Part shown: in pieces, positions 42,657 through 51,686 of the stretch | Layout: every line of letters starts with the position of its first letter | Numbering within the stretch: position 1 is the stretch's first letter | DNA from: Asanoa hainanensis | GTDB taxonomy: Bacteria; Actinomycetota; Actinomycetes; Mycobacteriales; Micromonosporaceae | Reading direction: 5' to 3' | Assembly: GCF_900188485.1 (NCBI RefSeq) | Contig: NZ_FZPH01000002.1 | Coordinates: forward strand, 1 to 64,000 | Length of the DNA stretch: 64,000 nucleotides | Program-made: the position numbers and the translations under genes | Notes under the pieces: model-generated | The model's input: the letters and a program-made list of their open reading frames with translations, nothing else | Databases searched by the model: none | What the model was told of the DNA's origin: nothing

Positions 42657-43538
42657 TTGCACAGGCATTTCAACGGCCTCAAGACGGCCGCGCTTCTAGG
42701 CCTGCTCACAGCGCTCATTCTCGGCATCGGCTTCGCGGTCGCCGGTACGTCCGGTCTGGTTATCGCCCTGATCATCTCGCTGCTGCTCAACGGCACCAGC
42801 TACTTCTGGTCTGACAAGATCGCGTTGCGGTCGATGCGGGCCCGGCCGGTCAGCGAGGCCGAGTTCCCCGCGCTCTACCAGATGGTGCGGGAGCTCGCGG
42901 CGGACGCTCGGCAGCCGATGCCCCGGCTCTACGTCAGCCCTACGATGCAGCCCAACGCGTTCGCCACGGGGCGCAACCCCCAGCACGCCGCGGTCTGCGT
43001 GACCACCGGGATCACCCAGATCCTCGACTACCGCGAACTGCGTGCGGTGATCGGTCACGAACTGTCGCACGTCTACAACCGCGACATCCTGATCTCCAGC
43101 GTGGCGGCGGCGATCGGCGGCATGATCACGTTCCTGGCCTACCTGGCGTGGTTCCTGCCCGTGGGTGGCGGTGACGACGACGAGGGTCAGAACCCGGCCG
43201 TCTTCTTCGCGATGCTGATCCTCGGCCCGTTCGCGGCGTCGATCATCCAGCTCGCGATCAGCCGGAACCGCGAGTACCAGGCCGACGCCTCCGGTGCCGC
43301 GCTCAGCCGCGACCCGCTGGCGCTCGCCAGCGCGCTGCGCAAGATCGACGCCGGCGCCCGGCAGCTCCCGCTGCCGGCCGACAACCAGTACACGACCACC
43401 GCGCACCTCATGATCGCCAACCCGCTGCGCGGTGCGGGCATGGCCAAGCTGTTCTCCACCCACCCGCCGATGGCCGACCGGGTCCGCCGGCTGGAGGAGA
43501 TGGCCAACCGCCAGGTTGGACCGGTCCAGTTCCGGTAA
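42657..43538 (+). CDS. htpX: Zinc metalloprotease HtpX
   Basis: A 293-residue membrane protease of the M48 family. The TTG start is fixed by AAGGAGG at 42644-42650, 6 nt away, and by the family N-terminus MHRHFNGLKTAALLG. Two or three hydrophobic segments come first, then the catalytic HELSH (H134, E135, H138; GHELSHVYNRD), another membrane segment, and the third ligand E206 (REYQAD). It degrades damaged membrane proteins from the cytoplasmic side. It is followed by its own terminator. Confidence 0.95.
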   Translation: MHRHFNGLKTAALLGLLTALILGIGFAVAGTSGLVIALIISLLLNGTSYFWSDKIALRSMRARPVSEAEFPALYQMVRELAADARQPMPRLYVSPTMQPNAFATGRNPQHAAVCVTTGITQILDYRELRAVIGHELSHVYNRDILISSVAAAIGGMITFLAYLAWFLPVGGGDDDEGQNPAVFFAMLILGPFAASIIQLAISRNREYQADASGAALSRDPLALASALRKIDAGARQLPLPADNQYTTTAHLMIANPLRGAGMAKLFSTHPPMADRVRRLEEMANRQVGPVQFR

Positions 43539-43565
43539 CCTGCGTCACCTCGTAAACAGTTAGGC

Positions 43566-43604
43566 CGGAAGACCAGTCGACCGTTAGGTTCGGCTGGTCT
43601 TTCG
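43566..43604. terminator. Terminator after htpX
   Basis: CGGAAGACCAGTCGA pairs with TCGGCTGGTCTTTCG over 15 bp with two G-U pairs; the loop is 9 nt. It lies 28 nt after the htpX stop and ends 12 nt before the next start. Confidence 0.8.
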
Positions 43605-43616
43605 GTCGTTACAGGG

Positions 43617-44885
43617 GTGATTTCGGTGGCAGCGCTGCGGCAGTACCTGGTGGTCTGGCGGATCCCAGGCGCGCCGGTGCTGTTCGTCTTCGGCATCATC
43701 GGCCGGCTCGGCATCGGCATGACCCCGCTCGCCCTCCTGCTGGTGGTCGAGGACGTCACCGGACGCTTCACGACGGCGGGCATCGCGGGCGGCATCTACG
43801 CGGTGGCCGGAGCGCTGCTCAGCCCACTCGCCGGGCGGGTCGCTGACCGGATCGGCCCGACTCCCGTGCTGCTCGTGACGGGCGTGGCGCACCCCCTGGC
43901 CCTGCTGGCCCTGGTCGTCGCCCACGACAACGGCCTGGCCGTGATCTACGCGGCCAGCGCGGTCGCCGGCGCGACCTTCCCACCGATGAGCGCGGCGCTG
44001 CGCGGTGCCTGGAACGACGTGACGGCACCCGCCACCGGCCGGTACGCCCTGCGCAACCTCGCCCTGGCCGCCGAGACGGCGTTGTTCGAGCTCGTCTTCG
44101 TACTCGGCCCGCTCCTGGTCTCGGCTTTCCTGCTCTTCGCGGACGCCACCGCGGCGCTGCTCGGCGCCGGCGTGGTCACCCTGGTCGGCACGGTCGTGGT
44201 GGCCCTGGGCAAGGTCATGCGCGGCTGGCGACCGCACCCGCCGTCGACCCACGCGAAGGGCCTGGGCCCGCTGAAGGTCCCGGGCTTCCCGGCCCTGCTG
44301 GTCTGCGTCTTCGGCCTGGGCACGGCCTTCGGCGCGACCGGGGTGACGGTGCCGGCCTTCGCCGCCGCCGAGGGGGTGTCGAACCCGGACACCCTGGCCG
44401 GGTTGCTCCTGTCGATCTGGGCGGTGGGCAGCGCGACCGGAGGCTTCTGGTTTGGCACCCGGCGGCCGGCGGCCAACATGACGCGTCAGTTCACCGTCCT
44501 GTTGACCATGCTGGCAGGCACGTTCGTGGTCTTCGCGGTCATGCCATCGCCGTTGTGGCTGGGCATCGCCCTGGTCTTCGGCGGCGTAGTGATCGCGCCC
44601 GGGCTGGTCGTGGAGAACACGATGGTCGGCCGGATCGCCCCTGGGTCGATGTTGAACGAGGCCTACACGTGGGTGGTGACCGTGTCGGTCGGAGCGTCGG
44701 CCGTCGGCGGCGCCGGCGCGGGCTGGCTCGTCGACAAGGCCGGCCCACCGTGGGCGTTCGTGTTCGCGGGGGTAGCGGTGGCGGTGGGCGCGCTGGTCGC
44801 GGCCCCGGCCGGAGGCCCGATCGCCCGAGCCGAAAAACACGCGGCGGCACGCCTGAACGCGGCACTAGAGCCCGAAGCTGTCTGA
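43617..44885 (+). CDS. MFS transporter
   Basis: A 422-residue major facilitator with 12 hydrophobic segments. The N-half has [24 protein letters not shown] and the loop-2/3 motif [25 protein letters not shown] (GrxaDrxG-like). The C-half has [22 protein letters not shown]. The organisation is that of drug/proton or metabolite exporters, but the substrate is unknown. Start codon GTG at 43617 or GTG at 43626. It stands alone after the htpX terminator; the 168 nt that follow it hold no gene I can support. Confidence 0.82.
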   Translation: MISVAALRQYLVVWRIPGAPVLFVFGIIGRLGIGMTPLALLLVVEDVTGRFTTAGIAGGIYAVAGALLSPLAGRVADRIGPTPVLLVTGVAHPLALLALVVAHDNGLAVIYAASAVAGATFPPMSAALRGAWNDVTAPATGRYALRNLALAAETALFELVFVLGPLLVSAFLLFADATAALLGAGVVTLVGTVVVALGKVMRGWRPHPPSTHAKGLGPLKVPGFPALLVCVFGLGTAFGATGVTVPAFAAAEGVSNPDTLAGLLLSIWAVGSATGGFWFGTRRPAANMTRQFTVLLTMLAGTFVVFAVMPSPLWLGIALVFGGVVIAPGLVVENTMVGRIAPGSMLNEAYTWVVTVSVGASAVGGAGAGWLVDKAGPPWAFVFAGVAVAVGALVAAPAGGPIARAEKHAAARLNAALEPEAV

Positions 44886-45053
44886 CGGGCCGGTCGCGCT
44901 CGCGGGGTCCGACCGTGCGGGCCGAGAACCGCGACGTCGTACGCATGGAGGCGGTCGCGCTTGCGTGGGAGGCCGATCGGGGCCCAGCGCGGGTGACGCG
45001 GTTCGGCCCGGTCGCGGGTGCCGCGGCCGGGCCGAGAAGAGCGGACCGCTGGG

Positions 45054-45551
45054 TCAGCGGTAGTTGGTGAACTGCAGCGCCACGCCGAAGTCGCCGCCCT
45101 TGAGGAGGGTGATGACCGCCTGCAGGTCGTCCTTCTTCTTGCCTGTCACGCGGAGCTGGTCGCCCTGGATCTGGGCCTGGACGCCCTTCGGGCCCTCTTC
45201 GCGGATCTTCTTGCTGATCGCCTTGGCCTTCTCGGTGTCGATGCCCTGCACGATCTTGGCGTCGATCTTGTAGGTCTTGCCCGAGGCACGGGCCTCGCCG
45301 GCGTCCAGCGACTTCAGCGAGATGTTCCGCTTGATCAGCTTCTCCTTGAAGACCTCGAGCGCGGCCTTCACCCGCTCCTCGGTCTCGGCGGTGAGGTTGA
45401 CGGCGGCCTCGCCGCCGGCCCAGCTGATCTCCGCCCCGGTGCCGCGGAAGTCGAAACGGGTCGCAAGCTCCTTCTCGGTCTGCCGTACGGCGTTGTCGAC
45501 CTCTTGCGTGTCGACCTTGCTGACGACGTCGAAGGACGGGTTCGCTGCCAT
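45054..45551 (-). CDS. YajQ-family nucleotide-binding protein
   Basis: A 165-residue protein from ATG at 45551 ([21 protein letters not shown]). The family core is complete: [70 protein letters not shown] and [12 protein letters not shown]. YajQ proteins bind nucleic acid, and some bind cyclic di-GMP. A cyclic di-GMP turnover protein lies about 2 kb away. An in-frame extension upstream would cross the tRNA-Tyr gene and is rejected. Length matches the family. Confidence 0.93.
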   Translation of the reverse strand: MAANPSFDVVSKVDTQEVDNAVRQTEKELATRFDFRGTGAEISWAGGEAAVNLTAETEERVKAALEVFKEKLIKRNISLKSLDAGEARASGKTYKIDAKIVQGIDTEKAKAISKKIREEGPKGVQAQIQGDQLRVTGKKKDDLQAVITLLKGGDFGVALQFTNYR

Positions 45552-45630
45552 GATCATGCTCCAACTCGGTGCGGTGTTCTGGCGGTGTCCACGGCCGGCA
45601 CGGCGGCGGGGACATGCCGACCGTACCCGG

Positions 45631-45661
45631 TTGCATTCCGGGCCGGTGCTACCGCTATCCT
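45631..45661 (+). promoter_or_regulatory. Possible promoter of tRNA-Tyr
   Basis: TTGCAT (45631-45636) and TATCCT (45656-45661) are 19 nt apart, somewhat long. The -10 ends 37 nt before the mature tRNA 5' end. Confidence 0.35.
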
Positions 45662-45698
45662 TGCTTCCGCTGCCGCATCCGGTGTGGCGGCACGCCCT

Positions 45699-45779
45699 GG
45701 CGGGTTGCCCGAGCGGCCAATGGGAGCGGACTGTAAATCCGTCGCGAAAGCTACAGAGGTTCGAATCCTCTACCCGCCA
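45699..45779 (+). tRNA. tRNA-Tyr (GTA)
   Basis: Acceptor arms GGCGGGT and ACCCGCC pair perfectly; anticodon GTA is at 45733-45735 in a GCGGA-CTGTAAA-TCCGT stem-loop. A long variable arm makes it a class II tRNA, and AGAGGTTCGAATCCTCT is the T arm. CCA is not encoded. A terminator follows. Confidence 0.95.
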
Positions 45780-45792
45780 CAAGCACTACCCG

Positions 45793-45836
45793 ACGACCCC
45801 AGACCGGTAATACGCGGTCGGGGGTCGTTTCATTTT
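45793..45836. terminator. Terminator after tRNA-Tyr
   Basis: ACGACCCCAGACCG pairs with CGGTCGGGGGTCGT with one mismatch and an 8-nt loop; the downstream TTTCATTTTT is T-rich. Confidence 0.85.
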
Positions 45837-45885
45837 TGCCAATTATCCGTCGGCCTTTTGCGCGGGCCCATGGCAATCTGGATCG

Positions 45886-46311
45886 ATGACTGGTCCGGTG
45901 GTGGCTCAGGTCAATCTCGTCGTCCGCGATCTCGCCGCGAGCCTCGCTTTCTACCGGCTGCTCGGCTGGGACGGCGAGCCCACCGGGCCGCACGTCGAGT
46001 TCCACTTCCCGAGCGGGTTGCGGGTCGAGCTCGACGAGGCCGAGTCGGTCCGGCTGTGGAACAGCGGCTCTCCGGGACAGCAGCCGGGCAGCGGCGTGAT
46101 CGGCACGCGCGTGGCGAGCCGGGACGACGTCGACGCGCTCTGGCGGAAGATCGTCGATGCCGGGTACGAGAGCCGCCAGGTGCCCTTCGACGCCTTCTGG
46201 GGATCGCGCTACGCGATCGTCGCGGACCCGGACGGTCACCAGATCGGCCTGATGAGCCCGGACGACGACGCCCACCGCCACTGGCCCCCTCGCCCGGCGC
46301 CCAGCTCCTAG
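45886..46311 (+). CDS. VOC (glyoxalase/bleomycin-resistance fold) protein
   Basis: A 141-residue VOC-family protein made of paired beta-alpha-beta units: VVAQVNLVVRDLAASLAFYRLLGWDG, then HVEFHFPSGLRVELDE, and in the second half SRQVPFDAFWGSRYAIVADPDGHQIGLMSP. The WGSRYAIVADPDGH stretch is the usual end of the fold with a metal-ligand type Glu absent or replaced. Members range from metal-dependent enzymes to resistance proteins that bind antibiotics. Which this is cannot be told. It is a single-gene unit. Confidence 0.85.
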   Translation: MTGPVVAQVNLVVRDLAASLAFYRLLGWDGEPTGPHVEFHFPSGLRVELDEAESVRLWNSGSPGQQPGSGVIGTRVASRDDVDALWRKIVDAGYESRQVPFDAFWGSRYAIVADPDGHQIGLMSPDDDAHRHWPPRPAPSS

Positions 46312-46425
46312 GAGAACCAACGCCGAGCCAACGCCCGGAGGGGATGATCTAGGGGTGGCCGTTCGCGCCATTCGCAAGAAAAAGCATGTCTCCATCTTCT
46401 AGATCAAAGTCCGCCAAGCCGCTGG

Positions 46426-46887
46426 TCAGGCGCCGGCAGCGGTCAGCGCGACCACCGCGCGGTGCGCCGCCGCCCGTACCCGGGGGATCGGATCGGTCCG
46501 CAACACGGTGACGGCCGTCAACGCCTCGCCGACCACGTGGCGGGCGACCACCTTCGCGGCCATCTCCCGCACCCGCCATTGCGGGTCGGCCAGGGCGCGC
46601 ACCACGGTCGATGCCGCGCGGTCGTCCCACGCCCAGAGCAGACCGCGCGCCGCCCAGACGCGAACCCAGTACCAGCGGGAAGAATGCGGACCGCCCTCCT
46701 CCGGATCGAGCGCCCACGATGCGGCCGGACCGCCCAGGACGGCGATGAGCGATGCGTCCCGGTCGTCGGCGCCGGCCAGCAGGGCGATGCAGCCGTCCAC
46801 CACCGCGCCGCGCCCGCGCCGTTCGCACTCGGCCAGGATCCGGGTGCGCGGTGGCGGTGCGTACACCGTTCGGGGTCGGTCGTTCAC
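46426..46887 (-). CDS. HEAT-repeat protein
   Basis: A 153-residue protein from GTG at 46887 (VNDRPRTVYAPPP). The second half has helical repeats with the W/R-E pattern: ARGLLWAWDDRAASTVVRALADPQWRVREMAAKVVARH and ALTAVTVLRTDPIPRVRAAAHRAVVAL. Two or three HEAT-like units are visible, suggesting protein binding. A longer in-frame start exists 17 codons upstream. No enzymatic motif; function unknown. It is convergent with the VOC gene. Confidence 0.7.
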   Translation of the reverse strand: MNDRPRTVYAPPPRTRILAECERRGRGAVVDGCIALLAGADDRDASLIAVLGGPAASWALDPEEGGPHSSRWYWVRVWAARGLLWAWDDRAASTVVRALADPQWRVREMAAKVVARHVVGEALTAVTVLRTDPIPRVRAAAHRAVVALTAAGA

Positions 46888-47099
46888 CCTCGGATTGTCA
46901 CCTCGGTAAGCCGAAGTGGTGGACTTCCGACTGGACAAATGCGACCGACCAAAGCGATGGTTAAGGTTCGCCTCATACGATTGGTTGGGTTTTCATCTGC
47001 CGATGGTTCGGGCCCGGCCCGATGCTCTGTGCGTCGCCATGCATGATGTGGCACCATCTCCTTACTCGTAACGTCCCACCTGCGACAGGGAGCAGCCAG

Positions 47100-47297
47100 A
47101 TGCGTGCACGCTTGTTCGGCCGTTGGGTCGGCCGGGCTGCCGTCTTCGCCGTCCTCGGCTTCGGCGCCCTGGTCGCTGGCGGTGTCGCCTCCGCAGCGGT
47201 CTACGTCGACCACGCCGAGGTGCCCGCGATGGGGTCCGCCATCTCGAGCGCGGCGTCGGAATCGGCGCTGTCGGCATTCTCGTTCGACTGGGGCTGA
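47100..47297 (+). CDS. Small membrane protein, unknown
   Basis: A 65-residue protein from ATG at 47100: MRARLFGRWVGRAAVFAVLG, a basic N-terminus and then one hydrophobic segment (VFAVLGFGALVAGGVASAA), followed by a short acidic Ser-rich tail. It resembles a secreted or single-pass small protein. It precedes the large cyclic-di-GMP protein by 44 nt on the same strand, so it may be co-transcribed and could be a partner. No family recognised; a GC-rich artefact remains possible. Confidence 0.5.
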   Translation: MRARLFGRWVGRAAVFAVLGFGALVAGGVASAAVYVDHAEVPAMGSAISSAASESALSAFSFDWG

Positions 47298-47341
47298 CCA
47301 GGCCGGCGCGGTCAACGCGCCCACAGTGAAGGCGCTAACCG

Positions 47342-49885
47342 GTGACCGCTGCTCGAAGCAACGTTCGTCGCTCAGAGGACCTGGCCTGGTTGATCACCGG
47401 TCCGATGGGCCTCTTCGCCATCCTGGTCACGCTGTTCATCGGCCTCAACCTCAAGGACTTCGCCGGTTCGTGGCTGCTGGGCCTGCTCTTTCTCGGCCTG
47501 TTCGCCCTCGCTGATCTCTACCCGCTGGTCTTCCAGGTCCGGCGCCAGGCGTTCAAGATCGTCCTGACCGAGATCCCGCTACTGCTGGCGTTGTACGCGA
47601 TCCCGCCGCTCACGCTCATGCTGGCGCGCGTCCTGGCGGTCATCATCTCCCGGCAGATCCACCGGTCGGCGCCGGTCAAGCTCTGGTTCAACGTGGCCAG
47701 CAACGCCGCCGGCACGGCACTGGCCTGCCTCATCGTGTTCGCTTTCGGTCCACTGCACGCCCCGGGTGCACCGCGCGAGGCCGGCCCCTATGCCCTCGCG
47801 GTGCTCGCGGTCGCGGTGGTGGGCATGACGGTGCTGACCCTCGCCACCACCGCCGGCGTCATCACCCTGGTGCAGGGCCGGATCTCCAGCCGCGTGCTGA
47901 ACCAGATCGCGATCCCCGGTCTGATCGTGTCGGGCATCAACATCACGCTGGGCCTGATCACGCTGCTGATCGTGCAGCAGGGCGCCTGGGCCGCACTGCT
48001 GCTCGCGGCGTTGGCCAGCTGCTTCTTCGCGGCCTACCGCTCCTATTCGCAGTTCGTGCGCCAGCACCGCACGCTGAGCGAGATCTACGACTTAACCCGC
48101 GCGATCGCCGACACCCCGCACGACGGCACGCTGACCGACGTCCTGCTGCACCGGGTGCGGGCACTGCTCCAGGTGGAGTACGCGACGCTCTGGTTGCCCG
48201 CCCTCGGCCGCTATCCCGAGGTGCTGCTCAGCGCCCGGGTCGACGACACGGGGCTGGTGGACCTCACCGGCGTGCCCGAGTCCATCCGCCGGCGGGTCGG
48301 GGAGACCGGCGAGACGATCGCCGTCGGCCACAAGCTCGGCGGTGACGAGCTGCGCGCGGAGCTCGGCACGACCCGCTCCAAGGACGCCATCGTGGTCGCG
48401 CTGCGGGCGGGCTCCGCCGTGATCGGCACGCTGGAGGTGGCCAACCGCCTCGGTGACGCCGCGACGCTCGGGCCCGGCGACGCCCGCCTGCTGGAGACCA
48501 TCGCCGCCCACGCCGCCGTCGCGGTGGAGAACTCGCGGCTGGTCGAGCGGCTGCGGCACGACGCGTACCACGACGCTCTGACGGGCCTGCCCAACCGGCG
48601 GCGGGTCACCGCCGCGATCGAGGAGTCCGTCGGCGTGGGCGCGCCCGGCGAGCACGTCGCGGTCCTGCTCTTCGACGTCGACGGTCTGCGGCAGGTCAAC
48701 GAGTCGATGGGGCACGTCGCGGGTGACCAGGTGCTCGCCGAGGTGGCCCAACGGCTGCGCGGCTGTGCGCCCTCGGGCGCGTTGCTCGGCCGGCTGGGCA
48801 GCGACGAGTTCGTCGTGACGCTGCGGGTCGACAGCGCCGAGGACGCCGAGGCGCTGGCCACCCGGATGCGCCAGCAGATCCGCGACGAGATGGTCTTCGG
48901 CTCGCTCACGCTCGACGTCGAGACCGCGGTCGGCATCGTCGTACACCCGGATCACGGCAGTGACGCGGCCCTGCTGCTCCAGCGCGCCGACCTGGCCGCC
49001 ACCGCGGCCAAGACCGTGCCCGGCAGCATCCAGCTGTTCAACGCCGGGCTCGAGTCGCGTTCCGTGCGCCGCCTGGCGCTCGCCGGCGACCTGCGCCGGG
49101 CCCTCGACAACGACCAGATCGAGGTCTACTTCCAGCCCAAGGTGACCTTGACCGACCGGCGGCTGCTCGGCGTCGAGTGCCTGGCCCGCTGGGAGCACCC
49201 GGCGCACGGTGCGGTGCCGCCGGAGGACTTCGTCGCGGTCGCCGAGCACACCGGCCAGCTCGCCCGGTTGACCGAGGCGGTGCTCAAGGAGGGCCTCAAG
49301 CGGTGCCGGGACTGGCAGGCCACCGACCATCCGCTGTCGATCTCGGTCAACCTCTCCGCGCGTACGCTGATCGACGCTGATTTCCCCACCCGGGTGCAGG
49401 AACTGCTCGGGGAGTACGGCGTGGCGCCGCACCGCCTGACCTTCGAGATCAAGGAGGAGGGCGTCCTGGACGGCACCGACCGTCCGATGCCCACCTTGCG
49501 CCGGTTGCGCGACATCGGCGTGCGGCTGTCGGTCGACGACTTCGGCACCGGCTACTCGTCACTGTCTTATCTGCGCCGCCTGCCGGTCCACGAGGTCAAG
49601 GTGGACCGCTCGTTCGTGCAGGGCATGGCGACCGACCCGGCCGACCTGGCGATCGTCAACGCGGTCGTGACGCTGTCGCAGCAGTTCGGCCTGACCGTGG
49701 TCGCCGAGGGCGTCGAGAGCGAGCTGACCCTCGAGCTCCTGCAGGACATCGGTTGCGAGGTCGGGCAGGGCTTCCTGTTCAGCCGGCCGCTGCCCTACGA
49801 GCGGCTGGAGGCCTGGTTCTCGGCGCAGACCGAGGCCGAGTCGACCGCCGCGGGCGAGGTCCGGCGGCTGCGCGCGGTCACCTGA
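47342..49885 (+). CDS. Membrane GAF-GGDEF-EAL cyclic di-GMP protein
   Basis: An 847-residue protein from GTG at 47342. About residues 15-225 are hydrophobic helices (six or seven). A GAF-like sensor domain (about 250-400) follows, then a GGDEF domain whose signature is GSDEF (GRLGSDEFVV near 485), so the second Gly is Ser. The EAL domain has ECLARWEHP in place of EAL (near 611), and the later phosphodiesterase residues are intact: NLSARTL, DDFGTGYSSL, KVDRSFV, AEGVES and GQGFLFSRPL. The EAL half looks active. The cyclase half may be an allosteric or weak site. It follows a small membrane protein. Confidence 0.93.
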   Translation: MTAARSNVRRSEDLAWLITGPMGLFAILVTLFIGLNLKDFAGSWLLGLLFLGLFALADLYPLVFQVRRQAFKIVLTEIPLLLALYAIPPLTLMLARVLAVIISRQIHRSAPVKLWFNVASNAAGTALACLIVFAFGPLHAPGAPREAGPYALAVLAVAVVGMTVLTLATTAGVITLVQGRISSRVLNQIAIPGLIVSGINITLGLITLLIVQQGAWAALLLAALASCFFAAYRSYSQFVRQHRTLSEIYDLTRAIADTPHDGTLTDVLLHRVRALLQVEYATLWLPALGRYPEVLLSARVDDTGLVDLTGVPESIRRRVGETGETIAVGHKLGGDELRAELGTTRSKDAIVVALRAGSAVIGTLEVANRLGDAATLGPGDARLLETIAAHAAVAVENSRLVERLRHDAYHDALTGLPNRRRVTAAIEESVGVGAPGEHVAVLLFDVDGLRQVNESMGHVAGDQVLAEVAQRLRGCAPSGALLGRLGSDEFVVTLRVDSAEDAEALATRMRQQIRDEMVFGSLTLDVETAVGIVVHPDHGSDAALLLQRADLAATAAKTVPGSIQLFNAGLESRSVRRLALAGDLRRALDNDQIEVYFQPKVTLTDRRLLGVECLARWEHPAHGAVPPEDFVAVAEHTGQLARLTEAVLKEGLKRCRDWQATDHPLSISVNLSARTLIDADFPTRVQELLGEYGVAPHRLTFEIKEEGVLDGTDRPMPTLRRLRDIGVRLSVDDFGTGYSSLSYLRRLPVHEVKVDRSFVQGMATDPADLAIVNAVVTLSQQFGLTVVAEGVESELTLELLQDIGCEVGQGFLFSRPLPYERLEAWFSAQTEAESTAAGEVRRLRAVT

Positions 49886-49979
49886 CAAAGTCGCCCGGAC
49901 GGCACTGGTATCCCGATTTCCTGGCCTGACAACAGCCGTGTACTCTTACCCCTGCGCGTCAGCGAGCTAGATCGCGCGT

Positions 49980-50052
49980 GCCCCCTTAGCTCAGTCGGCA
50001 GAGCGTCTCCATGGTAAGGAGAAGGTCTACGGTTCGATTCCGTAAGGGGGCT
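49980..50052 (+). tRNA. tRNA-Thr (GGT)
   Basis: Acceptor arms GCCCCCT and AGGGGGC pair; the D arm is TAGCTCAGTCGGCAGAGC, the anticodon stem-loop is CTCCATGGTAAGGAG with anticodon GGT, and the T arm has GGTTCGATTCC. Discriminator T. No CCA encoded. Followed 14 nt later by tRNA-Met. Confidence 0.95.
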
Positions 50053-50065
50053 CTGTTCCACCCGC

Positions 50066-50138
50066 GGCGGTGTAGCTCAGTTGGCAGAGCAAGCGGCTCA
50101 TAATCGCTGTGTCGCCGGTTCAAATCCGGCCACCGCTA
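50066..50138 (+). tRNA. tRNA-Met (CAT), elongator type
   Basis: Acceptor GGCGGTG pairs with CACCGCT (first pair G-U, usual for this tRNA), anticodon CAT at 50099-50101 in GGCTCATAATCG, T arm CCGGTTCAAATCCGG. The D-arm pattern and G-U end resemble elongator Met rather than the initiator. Closely behind tRNA-Thr and before a terminator. Confidence 0.93.
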
Positions 50139-50147
50139 CTGTTGATT

Positions 50148-50170
50148 CGGGCGCCGCTGGCGCCCGTTTT
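50148..50170. terminator. Terminator after the tRNA pair
   Basis: CGGGCGCC-GCT-GGCGCCCG followed by TTTT: a perfect 8-bp stem with a 3-nt loop. It ends the tRNA transcript before rpmG. Confidence 0.9.
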
Positions 50171-50244
50171 GCTGGATGACCGTGCCACCAGGTAATCTGG
50201 TCGGCCGGTAGGTTCAACAACCGTTTCGAGGAAGGCACCCCGCC

Positions 50245-50412
50245 GTGGCCAAGGCGACCGACGTCCGTCCCAAGATCACTTTGGCGTGCACGGAGTGCAA
50301 GGAGCGGAACTACATCACGCGGAAGAACCGGCGCAACGACCCGGACCGCATCGAGCTGAAGAAGTTCTGCCCGCGCGACGGCCGTCACACGGTCCACCGC
50401 GAGACGCGCTAA
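50245..50412 (+). CDS. rpmG: 50S ribosomal protein L33
   Basis: A 55-residue protein with GTG start and GAGGAAGG 9 nt upstream. It begins [20 protein letters not shown] and contains two Cys of the C+ type ([12 protein letters not shown] and [13 protein letters not shown]), so it may bind zinc. It sits in the large-subunit interface. The position before the hadAB-like genes and tRNA-Trp is the usual actinobacterial one. Confidence 0.93.
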   Translation: MAKATDVRPKITLACTECKERNYITRKNRRNDPDRIELKKFCPRDGRHTVHRETR

Positions 50413-50551
50413 CCCGCAGCCAAAGCTTCCACGGCCGGCACCGCCATCGGCGGGGCCGGCCGTCGTGCTGCCCGGGTTGACCGCCCGGTGGCAACAGATA
50501 GGCAACGCCCGCCTCCGTCACACCGGGCACACCTCGCTCTACGCTAGGCAG

Positions 50552-50998
50552 ATGCCCCTGGACCCGTCGTTTGTCGGCCGCAGCTACCCGCCGACCCCCG
50601 CCTACCTGGTCGGTCGCGAGAAGATCCGTGAGTTCGCGAAGGCGATCGGCGCCACCGACGCCGCCTACCACGACCCGGACGCCGCCCGGGCGCTCGGCTA
50701 CGCCGACGTGATCGCGCCGCCGACCTTCCCGACCGTCGTCTCGTTCGCGTCCAACAACGCGGTCGTCGACGATCCGGACCTCGCGATCGACTACTCCCGC
50801 GTGGTCCACGGCGACCAGCGCTTCCAATACACGCGGCCGATCGTCGCGGGTGACGAGCTCGTCGGCCGCCAGACGATCGAAGAGATCATCTCGCGCGGTG
50901 GCCACGACTTCATCACCACGCGCACCGACATCACCGACTCCACCGGCGCGTCCGTCGCGATCGCGTGGTCCAAGCTCGTCGTCCGCGGGGAGGGCTGA
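50552..50998 (+). CDS. HadA/HadC-like hydroxyacyl-thioester dehydratase subunit
   Basis: A 148-residue hot-dog-fold protein (FAS1_DH_region type) starting MPLDPSFVGRSYPPT. It has IREFAKAIGATDAAYHDPDAARALGYADVIAPPTFP and VHGDQRFQYTRPIVAGDELVG. In mycobacteria such proteins (HadA, HadC) pair with HadB as the dehydratase of fatty-acid elongation. The catalytic Asp/His of hydratase motif 2 is not in this subunit. It precedes the hadB-like gene by 3 nt and is read as its partner. Confidence 0.88.
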   Translation: MPLDPSFVGRSYPPTPAYLVGREKIREFAKAIGATDAAYHDPDAARALGYADVIAPPTFPTVVSFASNNAVVDDPDLAIDYSRVVHGDQRFQYTRPIVAGDELVGRQTIEEIISRGGHDFITTRTDITDSTGASVAIAWSKLVVRGEG

Positions 50999-51001
50999 CC
51001 C

Positions 51002-51403
51002 ATGGAGCTACCCACCAAGAAATACCCGGTGACCCGGGCCGACCTGGTCCGCTACGCCGGCGCCTCGGGCGACTTCAACCCGATCCACTGGAACGAGCGG
51101 TTCGCCACCAAGGTGGGCCTGCCCGGGGTGATCGCCCACGGCATGCTCACCATGGCTCTGGTCGGCCGCGCCGTCACCGAGTGGGCCGGCGCACCCGACG
51201 CCGTTCTCGACTTCTCTGTCCGGTTCAGCCGTCCGGTGCCGGTCCCCGACGACGAGAGCGGCACCGAGATCGAGGTCTCCGCGCAGGTGAAGAGCACCAC
51301 CGACGAGGGTCACACCGTGCTGGCCATCACGGCCGTCTGCGGGGGCGAGAAGGTGCTCTCCCAGGCGCGGGCGACAGTGCGAACCTCCCGGTTGGGAAAG
51401 TAG
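51002..51403 (+). CDS. hadB: HadB-like MaoC dehydratase subunit
   Basis: A 133-residue MaoC-type hot-dog protein. YAGASGDFNPIHWNERFATKVGLPGVIAHGMLTM is the hydratase-2 motif with the catalytic Asp and His. It dehydrates (3R)-hydroxyacyl-ACP to the enoyl form with the upstream subunit as a heterodimer. Directly after the HadA-like gene, and followed by tRNA-Trp as in mycobacteria. Confidence 0.9.
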   Translation: MELPTKKYPVTRADLVRYAGASGDFNPIHWNERFATKVGLPGVIAHGMLTMALVGRAVTEWAGAPDAVLDFSVRFSRPVPVPDDESGTEIEVSAQVKSTTDEGHTVLAITAVCGGEKVLSQARATVRTSRLGK

Positions 51404-51484
51404 GTCCCGTACCCGTACACTGGTCCGCCGTGGGGTCCGTGACTCCTGCGACGCTGCTTGCGCTCGTAGGGTTGCACCTCGCAA

Positions 51485-51557
<73 letters not shown>

Positions 51558-51686
51558 CGCCTATGGCCTGACCGGCTTGACGTGGGATTGGCATCGCCGA
51601 GCAGGGCCCCTGTCGGTGATCGGCCAGTCTCACTGAGCCGCTAAGGTCGGCGTTACCGAAGCACCACGACCGCGACGGAGGGCGAA

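Noticed and set aside
41459-42796. Long overlapping open frames on both strands of the repeat island (up to 445 codons)
   Set aside because: They are Pro/Arg/Gly-rich in every frame, overlap each other and the htpX start, and result from stop-poor GC-rich repeats with a period that is not a multiple of three.
44886-45053. Possible gene between the MFS transporter and YajQ
   Set aside because: No start with ribosome site and no recognisable protein; treated as spacer.
45552-45782. N-terminal extension of the YajQ protein
   Set aside because: It would cross the tRNA-Tyr gene; the family length and the ATG at 45551 fit better.
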